This document shows positions 16,173 to 23,872 of a stretch of 26,970 bases of DNA, one piece after another (within the stretch, counting starts at the first letter, position 1; the number at the start of each line of letters is the position of its first letter). The notes below the pieces were generated by a model, which did no database searches, had not been told where the DNA came from, and saw nothing but the letters and a program-made list of their open reading frames with translations. The stretch comes from an uncultured Collinsella sp. (GTDB lineage: Bacteria > Actinomycetota > Coriobacteriia > Coriobacteriales > Coriobacteriaceae): positions 1 to 26,970 of the forward strand of contig UQDE01000033.1 of NCBI GenBank assembly GCA_900539735.1, given 5' to 3'. Both the position numbers and the translations under genes were made by a program.

Positions 16173-17264
16173 TTAGCGTTTCTTTCCGCGGAAGAAGAAG
16201 CCGTGCAGTGATGGCTTGAGGCCGCGGTTGGCGCGATGCTCCTCGACGCGCTCGTGGATCGAAGCGACGCGCTCGATGACTTCGTCGGGAATCGGCACAT
16301 CGGGATTCATGTTCTCGACCTGGCTGACCTCGGCGGCGGAGACCTGGTCGATAATGGGCACATCGTCGTGCGAGATGACAGGTGTGGCGTCTTCCTTCAT
16401 CTTGCGATAACGCTGCATCATGTCGGTCTGTAGCTGCTGGGCCGAAGGCGGCGTCCAGATGATGGCGTTGGCGCCGGCGGCGATGGTTTCACGGATGCTC
16501 TCTGGCGTCTTGCCGCCCGGCGCGATGAGCGGCAGGTTGGGATAGTGCTTGCGCAGCTCGCGTAGGACCTGGGGCGTGTTCTTGCCGGCGGCGATGTTGA
16601 GAATCTTGGCTCCAGCGCGCACCTTGGCGTGGGCATCGTCGTCGCAGCGAACGACCGTAGCGATGACGGGAATGTCGGCGATGTTGGTGATGTGCTCGAC
16701 CATCTCGGCAGTAGCGGGGGAGTTGACCACGCAGCCCGCCGCGCCCTGCATCTCGGAGACGGCTGCCATCTGCACGGAGCGCTTACCGGTCGTAGTTCCG
16801 CCGCCCACGCCTACAAAGACCGGGCACTCGGCGACGGTCAACAGTGCCTGCGTAATGGCCGGCTGCGGCGTGAAGGGGTAAACGGCAAAGACGGCATCGG
16901 CGTTGGAGTTGCGGATGACCGCGACGTCGGTGGTGTAGATGAGCGATTTGATACGACGGCCGAAGAGCGTGAAGCCGCTGGCCTCCTCGATCTCGTCAGG
17001 CATGCGAAGGGCCGCCTTGCGCAGGCGCCCGTCGATGGGCAGCGGCTCCATGGGAAGCAGTCCGTTGGGGGTCACGGCTACCTGGGGTTCGGTGAACTCG
17101 TCTGCGAGCTCGACCTCGGAGAAATCGACCGAGGCGACAATGTCCTCGTGAACCTCGGCGGGCACATCGATGGGGGCTTGGTCGTTTGCCGCGGCAGGCG
17201 TGTCGAAAGAGCTGGTGCCGACGAAGGCGTCGACGCGCTCATTTAGATCGTTGAGGGTATCCAT
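16173..17264 (-). CDS. Putative TIM-barrel protein of unknown function
   Basis: A 363-residue soluble protein. The first 80 residues are acidic and low in pattern; the core (about 95-290) alternates strands and helices in a TIM-barrel manner. Segments include SLIYTTDVAVIRNSNADAVF, FVGVGGGTTTGKR (about 150), AAGCVVNSPAT, IPVIATVVRCDDD, AGAKILNIAAGK, LPLIAPGGKTPESI and AGANAIIWTPPSA. The late Gly-rich strand ends (APGGK, GANAII) recall phosphate-binding loops of ribulose-phosphate or KDPG-aldolase-like barrels, but the catalytic lysine of aldolases cannot be assigned. The tail carries charged helices and ends FFFRGKKR. Proteins of this kind are often labelled simply hydrolase. It stands alone, convergent with degV. 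Function is not known. Confidence 0.78.
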   Translation of the reverse strand: MDTLNDLNERVDAFVGTSSFDTPAAANDQAPIDVPAEVHEDIVASVDFSEVELADEFTEPQVAVTPNGLLPMEPLPIDGRLRKAALRMPDEIEEASGFTLFGRRIKSLIYTTDVAVIRNSNADAVFAVYPFTPQPAITQALLTVAECPVFVGVGGGTTTGKRSVQMAAVSEMQGAAGCVVNSPATAEMVEHITNIADIPVIATVVRCDDDAHAKVRAGAKILNIAAGKNTPQVLRELRKHYPNLPLIAPGGKTPESIRETIAAGANAIIWTPPSAQQLQTDMMQRYRKMKEDATPVISHDDVPIIDQVSAAEVSQVENMNPDVPIPDEVIERVASIHERVEEHRANRGLKPSLHGFFFRGKKR

Positions 17265-17414
17265 GGAAGCTCGATTCTATGTGATGACGGCCGGCGCGAT
17301 GCAGCCGGAATTGCGAATGCTAAATCGTTTGACGAGTTGATTTTTCCCCGCCGCGCCATCCGTTAGACCGAAGGACCGGCGAACGTGAAGGAGCTGTGGT
17401 GGCGGGGATCGAGG

Positions 17415-17423
17415 TGCTATCTT
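17415..17423 (+). promoter_or_regulatory. Candidate extended -10 for the 56-residue gene
   Basis: TG-C-TATCTT is a plausible extended -10 that would start RNA near 17430, about 26 bp before the ATG at 17456. No good -35 is seen. Confidence 0.4.
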
Positions 17424-17455
17424 GAAAGTCCCGTTTAAAAGAGAGGTGACGCGGT

Positions 17456-17626
17456 ATGGAATTGACAGCAATGTTTGGCTCGATTGGCCTGTGTGTAGGC
17501 GCAATCGTTGCCGCCGCGGTTATCTACTTTGTGGTCACGGCCATTAAGGGCAAAAGGGCCGAACGCAAGGAGCGCGCGATGCTTAAACAGCATCGCGACC
17601 AGCAGGGCAAACGCGCACGGAGATAG
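17456..17626 (+). CDS. Small single-pass membrane protein (56 residues)
   Basis: A short gene with ATG preceded by AGAGGTG about eight bases upstream. It encodes MELTAMFGSIGLCVGAIVAA followed by AVIYFVVTAIKGKRAERKER and a basic tail to KRARR. There is one membrane helix (about residues 6-29), then about 27 mostly basic residues, which by the positive-inside rule should face the cytoplasm. It is flanked by genes on the opposite strand and so is monocistronic. The clear ribosome-binding site, candidate extended -10 and membrane-protein composition support a real gene. Function is unknown; it resembles generic small membrane or assembly proteins. Confidence 0.65.
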   Translation: MELTAMFGSIGLCVGAIVAAAVIYFVVTAIKGKRAERKERAMLKQHRDQQGKRARR

Positions 17627-17650
17627 CTTGTTGAGTTTTGGATCCGTGCG

Positions 17651-18754
17651 CTAGCTGCGTTTTCGGATCAGGGCAATGTAGAAGCCCTCAAATTCGCGGC
17701 TGGGCGGAATGGTGAGCGTGCCGGGCATGCCGTTGGTGATGGCCGATACCTGACCCGCGGCGATTGCCTCGGTCAGGGCGTTGGACTCGATGCGCGGCTC
17801 CTCGCCAGCTTCCTGGGCGCGGCGTGCCTCACTTTCGCTTGGCGTGCCGTCGAGGGGGATGAGCTCGCAGTCCATATGCTTGTCGAGGGCCTCTTGCAGG
17901 GCGTCCTCGTTTTCCTGCGGCAAGATCGAACAAGTCGAATAGACGAGCGTGCCGCCCGGTTTGAGGGCTCCCATGGCGCGGTCCAGAAGTGCTCGCTGCG
18001 AGCGGGCGCACTTGCTCAGCAACTGCTCGGTGAGGCCGCGCAGACTCTTCTCGTTGCCGCTGATGACGGTGCCCGTGCCGGTGCAGGGAGCGTCGAGCAG
18101 GATGCGGTCAAAGCGGAAGAACTCGTCGAGCTCGCGTGCGTCGATGCGCATGACGGGCACGTTTTTTGCGCCTTGGCGGTGGAGGTTGGCTTCGAGCTTC
18201 TCGGCGCGGGGAATGCTCATCTCGCAGGCGGTGAGGTGTGCCTGGCCCTGGGTGAGGGCGGCGATCTGCGTCGTCTTGCCGCCAGGGGCTGCGCACATGT
18301 CCAGGATGTCCTCGCCTGCCTGGGCGCCCAACACCAAAGGCGGCATCATGGACGACAGGCTCTGTAGGTAGATCTTGCCGTCGCGGTAGATGTCGAGATC
18401 CCACAGATCGGAAACCTGGGCCTCGGGCAGGATAAAGGCGTCTGGGTACCAGGCGACGGGGTTGTGGGCGATGCCGGCGGCATCGAGCGCCGCAGCGATG
18501 TCCTCGGCGGTCGCCCTGAGCGTGTTGGCGCGCAGTGTGACCGGGCGTGTGGCCGCGGCGCCGAAGCCCTCGATCATGAGCTCGGCATCGGCGGGCGCAT
18601 AGGCGCCGGCGACCGTGTCGACCATAAAGCGTGGCAGGTCGGCAGCGCAGGGAAGGGCGGCAAGCTGGTCGGAAAGCTCGGTAGCAGCAAACTGCCTAAG
18701 CTTGAGCTCGGCCTTGACCTGCTTTTTCTGCTTACGACGACGCGGCTTGGACAT
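17651..18754 (-). CDS. RsmB/NOP family rRNA cytosine-C5 methyltransferase
   Basis: A 367-residue SAM-dependent RNA m5C methyltransferase of the NOL1/NOP2/sun family. A basic N terminus (SKPRRRKQKKQVK) is followed by the RNA-binding N-terminal part, then the Rossmann domain. That domain has the SAM loop DMCAAPGGKT (about 150), motif IV DAPCTGTG (about 218) and motif VI YSTCSILPQENE (about 270). The two cysteines in motifs IV and VI are the release and nucleophile residues of this family. It probably methylates 16S rRNA; whether it is the RsmB or RsmF type cannot be settled. It has no N-terminal NusB-like domain and no evident C-terminal PUA extension. AAGGAAAG precedes the ATG. It lies just downstream of the MetRS-like gene on the same strand, 36 bp away. 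Confidence 0.92.
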   Translation of the reverse strand: MSKPRRRKQKKQVKAELKLRQFAATELSDQLAALPCAADLPRFMVDTVAGAYAPADAELMIEGFGAAATRPVTLRANTLRATAEDIAAALDAAGIAHNPVAWYPDAFILPEAQVSDLWDLDIYRDGKIYLQSLSSMMPPLVLGAQAGEDILDMCAAPGGKTTQIAALTQGQAHLTACEMSIPRAEKLEANLHRQGAKNVPVMRIDARELDEFFRFDRILLDAPCTGTGTVISGNEKSLRGLTEQLLSKCARSQRALLDRAMGALKPGGTLVYSTCSILPQENEDALQEALDKHMDCELIPLDGTPSESEARRAQEAGEEPRIESNALTEAIAAGQVSAITNGMPGTLTIPPSREFEGFYIALIRKRS

Positions 18755-18790
18755 CCGTCTTTCCTTCCCATTCCATTACATGTCGAGTGT

Positions 18791-20941
18791 TTAGTACTGG
18801 CTCTCGTGCTTGCTAAAGAAGTCGAAGCGCGGGGGTAGCGGCTTTACGCGGTGCTCGCCGGGCTTCTCGCCCAGGCTCTCCACAAACTCATCCGTGGAGG
18901 CGAAGATGTTATCCCAGCTAAAGAAGGCGACGGGGTCGACGTCGAAGTACTCGCAGATGAGCTCGCAGCCGGCCGGCACGATGCCGTGCATGAGCACGGT
19001 CGCCACGCGCAGCTCGGTGAAGGCGTCGACGAGGGCCTGCGTCATCGCTGCGTTTGCTTCGTCGCCCTCGAGCTTGTTGGCGGCCTTGGAGGCGTCGCTC
19101 CAGCGCTTGTTGGCGGCGCGCAGGTAGTCGTCGCACACGGCAAGCGCGCGGTGCGTCTCGAACTTGTACATGGCCTGCTCAAAGGCAAGAGCTGCCTGCT
19201 CGGCAGCCTCGACCACGGCGGCAGAGGCGGCACCGGCGGGGATGCAGCCGTTGCGATAGGGGCTCTCGTCGCCTTCCTTGACGGCGACGCCGTAGAAGCA
19301 GCTGCGGGCCAGACGGTTGAATACGCCGGTCAAAAGGGCGCTCTCCTTAAGGGCCGGATCGATAACGCGCTTGTCGTCGCAGGCGCGCACCTCGTTGCCG
19401 TCCTTGTCCTTGCCGGTCACACGCGTGTCGTATGCCTTGGGGCTAAAGCTCACCGGCTTTTCGGACAGGCCGAGCGACAGCCAGTGCGCGCGCATCTGCT
19501 CGCAGGTGTAGTGGTTGAGTAGGTCGTCTGCCGGCGGGGGAGGCGTCTGCGAGGACGAGCTGGCCTTTTTGCCCATGTAGAGCAGGTGGTAGCAGGCGCT
19601 GACGGTGCTCTGCGTGAGGTCCCAGCCCAGGGCCTCCCACATGGCGGTCTGCGCGATGCAGTAGAAGTAGATGTTGTCCTGACCGATAAACTGGTAGATC
19701 TGTGCGTCGTCCGAGCACCACCAGTCGCGCCAGTCGAGCGAGCTGTGCTGGTAGGTGGGCGCGGGCACCTGTGTGGAGTCGGCAGCGGGCTCGCCCATGA
19801 GGGCGGCATCCTGGGCGGCGACGCCCTCGGTCACGCCGGCGGCCTTGGCATCGCGCGCGAGCACGGTACGCGTATAGCTGATGGGCGCCCACAGGCTCTC
19901 GGGCCAGCACCAGCAGGTGACGTCGGAAACGCCGTCGACCTGGGGCACCGGAACGCCCCAGTCGATGTTGCCGGTGATGCGGAAAGGCACGAGCGCTTTG
20001 CCGCTGCGGAAGCGCACGCCGCCGTTGGCGAGCACCGCATGGGCGTCGTCGCGCTCCTTCCAGCTGGGGAAGGTGACGGTAAAGCTGCTCTTGTTTCCCT
20101 CGGGCTCCAGCACGGTGTGCTCGGGCAGCTGGTCCTCGACGGCATCGAAGGCCTCGCGGAACTTGTTTTGGATATAGAGCTGGGCCGGCAGCAGCCACTC
20201 CTCCATGGTCTTGGAGACCACGGAACGAACCTGCGGGTTCTGGGCGAGCTTGGCGGTGTAGGTCTTCATAAAGTCGAGGTAGGCCGGCAGGTCAAAGTAG
20301 AGGTTGTCGACCGGGCGCAGCTCGGGCACCTCGCCGGTGAGCTGGCTCTTGGGCGCGATGAGCTCCTCGGGCTCAAACTGGTGACCCAGGTCGCACTCGT
20401 CGGCGTAGGCTTTCTCGGACTTGCAGCCCTGGATGGGGCAGCGGCCGATCACCTGGCGGCCGTTGAGGAACGTGCCGGCCTTGGCGTCGTAGAACTGCAG
20501 CGTGGAGCGCTTGGAGATGGTGCCCTGCTCGTGCAGGCGCTCGATAATCTCGGCGGTCACCTCGTTGTGAATCTGGGCCGCCGGCTCAAGGCCCGAGCCG
20601 CCGTAGATGTCGCAGCTGATGTTGTAGTTGTTGAGGGTCGCTGCTTGGCGGGAGTGATTGGACTCGACGTACTCGTTAATGGACTTGTCGTAGCCCTCGT
20701 TCTCCTTGAGCTTGCGGTAGCTCTCCATGATGGGCGAGCCGTAGCAGTCGGTGCCCGAGGTGAAGATGACGTTCTCGCGGCCCAGACGGTCGCGCAGGAA
20801 GCGGGCGAAGAAGTCGGCAGGGACAAAGACGCCGCCGACGTGGCCAAAGTGAAGGCCCTTGTTGCCGTAGGGCTCGCCGGCGGTAACGATGGCGCGGCGA
20901 GGCCAGCTGGGACGGTCGTTCATGGAGTATTTGGATGCCAT
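18791..20941 (-). CDS. Methionyl-tRNA-synthetase-like class I tRNA ligase
   Basis: A 716-residue class I aminoacyl-tRNA synthetase closest in layout to MetRS. HFGH (residues 31-34, in GLHFGHVGG) is the HIGH signature. A CPIQGC...CDLGH zinc-knuckle-like insert lies near 165-190 and is followed by PKSQLTGEVPELRPVDNLYFDLP, typical of MetRS. GNIDWGVPVPQ matches the MetRS active-site strand. FIGQDNIYFYCI matches FIGKDIVYFH. The expected KMSKS loop reads GKKASSSSQT (about 455), so its second lysine is lost. There is also an insert before GNIDWGVPVP (about 280-335) and no C-terminal tRNA-binding (Trbp111) domain. AAGGAG just before ATG 20941 sets the start. It may be the cell's MetRS or a divergent paralogue; this window cannot tell. 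Confidence 0.85.
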   Translation of the reverse strand: MASKYSMNDRPSWPRRAIVTAGEPYGNKGLHFGHVGGVFVPADFFARFLRDRLGRENVIFTSGTDCYGSPIMESYRKLKENEGYDKSINEYVESNHSRQAATLNNYNISCDIYGGSGLEPAAQIHNEVTAEIIERLHEQGTISKRSTLQFYDAKAGTFLNGRQVIGRCPIQGCKSEKAYADECDLGHQFEPEELIAPKSQLTGEVPELRPVDNLYFDLPAYLDFMKTYTAKLAQNPQVRSVVSKTMEEWLLPAQLYIQNKFREAFDAVEDQLPEHTVLEPEGNKSSFTVTFPSWKERDDAHAVLANGGVRFRSGKALVPFRITGNIDWGVPVPQVDGVSDVTCWCWPESLWAPISYTRTVLARDAKAAGVTEGVAAQDAALMGEPAADSTQVPAPTYQHSSLDWRDWWCSDDAQIYQFIGQDNIYFYCIAQTAMWEALGWDLTQSTVSACYHLLYMGKKASSSSQTPPPPADDLLNHYTCEQMRAHWLSLGLSEKPVSFSPKAYDTRVTGKDKDGNEVRACDDKRVIDPALKESALLTGVFNRLARSCFYGVAVKEGDESPYRNGCIPAGAASAAVVEAAEQAALAFEQAMYKFETHRALAVCDDYLRAANKRWSDASKAANKLEGDEANAAMTQALVDAFTELRVATVLMHGIVPAGCELICEYFDVDPVAFFSWDNIFASTDEFVESLGEKPGEHRVKPLPPRFDFFSKHESQY

Positions 20942-21073
20942 GGGACTCCTTCGCATATGGTGAGAGCGCGGCCGGGCGCAAGGCCTGGCGACGCGGTGGT
21001 CAATTCGTGCATATCGTTCGACATTATCGCACATGCGGACGGGTACGTGGCAGGGGCGCTATCCTAAGATGCT

Positions 21074-21640
21074 ATGAATGAGATTTCCAACATACATGCG
21101 TTTGAGGACGAGGATTTTCTGCACGCTTGCTTCGTGTGGGGGATGGTCGTAGTCGGCGTGTTTGCCGTGTGCCTGGTGCCGGTGTTTATGCTGCTGGGCG
21201 GGCCTGCAGACTTGGATGTGGCTGACGCGGGCGGCTGGATGGCCGTCTTGGGCTGGATGGTCGGCTTGACTGCGGTTTCGGCGGCTTCATTTGCCGTGCA
21301 CGAGCTGGTGCACGGTGTGTTTTTTAAGCTGCTGGCGCCTGCGGGCGCGAAGGTGACCTTTGGGGCGAATCGCGAGACGGCGATGATCTATGCCTGCGCC
21401 GAGGGCGTTGTGTATTCGCGCCGGCGGTACGTGGCGGTTTGCCTGGCGCCGACGGTTGTTGTGACGACAGCGTTTGCCCTGGGGTTTGCGTTTTCGGGCT
21501 ATCCGCTGCTGTGCTATTTGGCGGCCGGCTTGCATTTGTCGGGCTGTGTAGGCGACTGGTATTACGTGCGGACCATCTTGCGCGACCGCCGCATTGTCGC
21601 CTGCGAGGACACGTCCTTCGGCGTGCGCTTTTTCGGGTGA
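21074..21640 (+). CDS. DUF3267 family membrane metalloprotease-like protein
   Basis: A 188-residue membrane protein with about four helices. HELVH (residues 76-80, inside FAVHELVHGVFFKLL) is an HExxH zinc site placed in a hydrophobic segment, as in DUF3267 and site-2-protease-like proteins. A second metal ligand may be the Asp in HLSGCVGDWYYV near residue 160, where the family has a conserved H..D pattern. The protein should sit in the cytoplasmic membrane; its substrate is not known. It is divergent from the MetRS-like gene and is followed at once by queH, whose ribosome-binding site overlaps its TGA stop, so the two are probably co-transcribed. Confidence 0.82.
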   Translation: MNEISNIHAFEDEDFLHACFVWGMVVVGVFAVCLVPVFMLLGGPADLDVADAGGWMAVLGWMVGLTAVSAASFAVHELVHGVFFKLLAPAGAKVTFGANRETAMIYACAEGVVYSRRRYVAVCLAPTVVVTTAFALGFAFSGYPLLCYLAAGLHLSGCVGDWYYVRTILRDRRIVACEDTSFGVRFFG

Positions 21641-21650
21641 GGAGATGTCG

Positions 21651-22226
21651 ATGAAGCCGTTGTTGCTGCATGCGTGCTGTGCACCATGCTCGCTTGAGCC
21701 GGTCCGCCTGCTGCGCGAGGAAGGGTTTGAGCCCACAATCTGCTGGACAAACCCCAATATTCAGCCTCACGATGAATGGCAGCGGCGTTTGGACGAGCTG
21801 CGCCGGTGGTGTGCCGATGGCGACATCGAGCTTATCGAGGCGGGGGAGGACCGTGAGCGCTGGGAGGCCGGCGTGGCCCCGCTGGGAGCCGACCGAGCCC
21901 GTCGCTGTCGCGCGTGCTATGCCCTGCGTCTGGCCGAGGCGTGCCGTGTGGCCCAGGAGCGCGGGTTTGAGTTTGTGGGCACGACGCTCGCCGTCTCGCC
22001 GTATCAGCTGTTCGACACCTGCAATGACGTGCTCGAGCGCTTGGCGGCGGCACATGGGCTCACCCCGGTGATTCGCGATTTTCGCCCGTATTACCCCGAG
22101 GCCACGCGTCGTTCGCGCGAGCTGGGCATGTATCGGCAGAATTACTGCGGCTGCCGATTCTCGGCCGTCGAGGCGGCCATGGACCGCGCCCGCATCCGCG
22201 ACGAGCGCAAAGCGTCCAAAAAGTAG
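21651..22226 (+). CDS. queH: Epoxyqueuosine reductase QueH
   Basis: A 191-residue QueH (former DUF208) protein, which reduces epoxyqueuosine in tRNA to queuosine, the last step of the pathway; it is the iron-sulfur alternative to the cobalamin-dependent QueG. The N-terminal HACCAPCS (residues 7-14) and the later CRACYALRL (about 84) and YCGC (about 165) supply the cysteines for metal and FeS binding. GTTLAVSPYQ is also typical. TGAGGAG lies six bases before ATG 21651; an in-frame ATG at 21645 is too close to it. It stands 64 bp upstream of queA, the gene for the preceding step. Confidence 0.95.
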   Translation: MKPLLLHACCAPCSLEPVRLLREEGFEPTICWTNPNIQPHDEWQRRLDELRRWCADGDIELIEAGEDRERWEAGVAPLGADRARRCRACYALRLAEACRVAQERGFEFVGTTLAVSPYQLFDTCNDVLERLAAAHGLTPVIRDFRPYYPEATRRSRELGMYRQNYCGCRFSAVEAAMDRARIRDERKASKK

Positions 22227-22245
22227 TTCTTTTGGGCTGGCAGCC

Positions 22246-22254
22246 TGCTAGGAT
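22246..22254 (+). promoter_or_regulatory. Candidate extended -10 for queA
   Basis: TG-C-TAGGAT just after queH could start a queA transcript near 22261, 30 bp before its GTG. The -35 is weak, and read-through from queH is equally possible. Confidence 0.3.
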
Positions 22255-22290
22255 GTAGAGCGGGCTTTAACTATATAAGGAGTATCCGAC

Positions 22291-23508
22291 GTGTCTATGC
22301 GTACCGATGATTTTGACTATAACCTGCCCGAAGAGCTCATCGCCCAGGCTCCTGCCGAGCCGCGCGACTCCTGCCGCCTGCTGGTGGTGGATCGCAAGGG
22401 CTCCCAGGCGGGAACGCCGCTGGAGCACGGCGGTACCGTTGAGCACCGCATCTTCCGCGACATCATCGACTATATCGAGCCGGGCGACGTGCTCGTCATC
22501 AACCAGACGCGCGTGATGCCGGCCCGCCTAATTGGCCGCAAGGCAGGCTCGGGCGGCGTGGTCGAGACGCTGCTGCTCAAGCGCCGCGAGGATGTTGACC
22601 CGCTGGGTCACGTTTGGGAGTGCCTGGTCAAGCCGGGCAAGCGCCTGAAGCCCGGTGCTCATATTGAGTATCGCGCCGGTGGCGCCCATGCGCCCGAGGG
22701 GGCTCCCGTGGTGCTGACGGCCGAGGTTGTCGACTTTGTCACCGATAGCCGCGGCGGCCGCCTGGTACGCTTTGAGCCGGCCGGTTGCAATGCCGCCGGC
22801 GAGCCGCGCACGCTCGACGAGGCCATCCATGCTGCCGGCCACGTGCCGCTGCCGCCCTACATTACCGATTACGAGGGCGATCCCGAGAAGTACCAGACCG
22901 TCTACGCCATGAAGGAGGAGCACTCGGCCGCTGCTCCCACGGCGGGTCTGCATTTTACTCCCGAGCTCATGGCTGCCATCGAGGCCAAGGGTGCCAAGTT
23001 TGCCGCCGTCGAGCTCGAGGTGGGTATCGATACCTTCCGTCTGGTGGAGGAGGACGACCCCGCGCAGCACGTGATGCACACCGAGCGCTACCACGTGTCG
23101 CAGGAGGTTGTCGACGCCGTGCATAAGGCGAAGGCCAAGGGCCATCGTGTGATCGCCGTCGGCACTACCGCGGTGCGCTCGCTCGAGAGCGCGTTTGACG
23201 CGGACGCGCCGGTGTCCGATCCGGCCGTGACGGCGCGCTATTTTGAGGGCCGCGAGGACGGGGCCGATACGCTTGGCCGCGGTGACATCGTGGTGCGCGA
23301 GAACGCCACGACGCAGCTTTACCTCATGCCCGGCTCGACCTATCACGTGGTCGATGCGCTGATCACGAACTTCCACGTGCCGCGCTCCACGCTCATGATG
23401 CTCGTGAGCGCGCTTGCCACCCGCGACCAGATCATGGATGCCTACGCCGCCGCCATCGAGGAGCGCTACCGCTTCTTCAGCTTTGGTGACGCGATGCTCA
23501 TTTGTTAG
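22291..23508 (+). CDS. queA: S-adenosylmethionine:tRNA ribosyltransferase-isomerase QueA
   Basis: A 405-residue QueA, which transfers and isomerises the ribosyl part of SAM onto preQ1-modified tRNA to give epoxyqueuosine. The family signatures are DFDYNLPEELIAQ-PAEPRDSCRLLVVDR at the start, GDVLVINQTRVMPARLIG, EEHSAAAPTAGLHFTPEL, the (V/I)GTTAVRSLES segment and the terminal FHVPRSTLMMLVSA...YRFFSFGDAMLI. The motifs are complete with no truncation. Length is somewhat above the common 340-360, with internal inserts (GSQAGTPLEHGG and one near 330). GTG 22291 follows AAGGAG by eight bases and is preferred over ATG 22297. With queH it forms the end of the queuosine pathway; genes for preQ1 synthesis are not in the window. 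Confidence 0.96.
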   Translation: MSMRTDDFDYNLPEELIAQAPAEPRDSCRLLVVDRKGSQAGTPLEHGGTVEHRIFRDIIDYIEPGDVLVINQTRVMPARLIGRKAGSGGVVETLLLKRREDVDPLGHVWECLVKPGKRLKPGAHIEYRAGGAHAPEGAPVVLTAEVVDFVTDSRGGRLVRFEPAGCNAAGEPRTLDEAIHAAGHVPLPPYITDYEGDPEKYQTVYAMKEEHSAAAPTAGLHFTPELMAAIEAKGAKFAAVELEVGIDTFRLVEEDDPAQHVMHTERYHVSQEVVDAVHKAKAKGHRVIAVGTTAVRSLESAFDADAPVSDPAVTARYFEGREDGADTLGRGDIVVRENATTQLYLMPGSTYHVVDALITNFHVPRSTLMMLVSALATRDQIMDAYAAAIEERYRFFSFGDAMLIC

Positions 23509-23676
23509 TTACGCGGTTCTACGAACCGCGTAACTACTCGACGCTGCAAACGCCCCTAAGCGGCAATCTGACGTTCAATCGTCGGGCATGACCAGAAGGT
23601 CAATGTCCTCCTCTTTCACGTCACCTTGCTCGCTTAGGGGCGTTTTCGCTGACTTTGCCATGGCATCGGCGTCGCC
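23508..23676 (+). ncRNA. Structured intergenic element, copy A, after queA
   Basis: The element begins at the last base of the queA stop codon. Order: hairpin GTTACGCGGTT/AACCGCGTAAC (23508-23534), CTCGACGCTGC (23537-23547), a 15-bp perfect outer stem AAACGCCCCTAAGCG/CGCTTAGGGGCGTTT (23548-23562 and 23631-23645) around 68 nt, then CGCTGAC (23647-23653) and GCATCGGCG ending near 23676. Inside the loop is GGCAT-GACC-AGAA-GGTC-A-ATG. A second copy after the dehydrogenase has the same layout. It could be a structured RNA or a DNA hairpin element; it has no convincing promoter or ORF. A structured RNA motif named Collinsella-1 has been published for this genus and should be compared. Confidence 0.6.
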
Positions 23677-23682
23677 GTTGTT

Positions 23683-23731
23683 GGCACTTGGGGACGTTCT
23701 TTTTGTACCGGCACCTGGGGACACTCCTTAT
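23683..23731. repeat. Two tandem copies of GGCACYTGGGGAC, 27 bp apart
   Basis: GGCACTTGGGGACGTTCTTTTT (23683 on) and GGCACCTGGGGACACTCCTTAT (23710 on) are imperfect direct repeats with the core GGCACYTGGGGAC. I associate similar short strings with intergenic ends of repeat elements in other genomes, but this is recollection, not a search result. Confidence 0.5.
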
Positions 23732-23742
23732 TTCAAGAGATC

Positions 23743-23771
23743 GGTGCAAGAGGGATAGGTTGCCTTGCACC
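23743..23771. repeat. 8-bp inverted repeat GGTGCAAG/CTTGCACC
   Basis: GGTGCAAG (23743-23750) and CTTGCACC (23764-23771) pair exactly around 13 nt. It sits between the direct repeats and the 19-bp inverted repeat and may be part of the same composite element. Confidence 0.5.
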
Positions 23772-23779
23772 AATCAAAA

Positions 23780-23846
23780 AGTTGCGGTGAGATAGTTCTT
23801 GAATTGGCCTTTTTGAGGGCTAGACGGGAACTATCTCACCGCAACT
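23780..23846. repeat. Perfect 19-bp inverted repeat with 29-nt spacer
   Basis: AGTTGCGGTGAGATAGTTC (23780-23798) and its exact inverse (23828-23846) flank a spacer containing GGCCTTTTTGAGGGC. The 67-bp unit is either a short non-autonomous mobile element, a hairpin RNA, or a strong bidirectional terminator without a T run. It lies 26 bp beyond the stop of the coiled-coil gene on the - strand, so it could close that transcript. Confidence 0.7.
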
Positions 23847-23872
23847 GCGCTGGGGCGTATTTGATGCCTGGC

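Noticed and set aside
19586..21067. 493-codon + frame over the MetRS-like gene
   Set aside because: No motifs, Gly/Val/Ala/Leu-rich shadow; the opposite frame carries HFGH and zinc-knuckle motifs.
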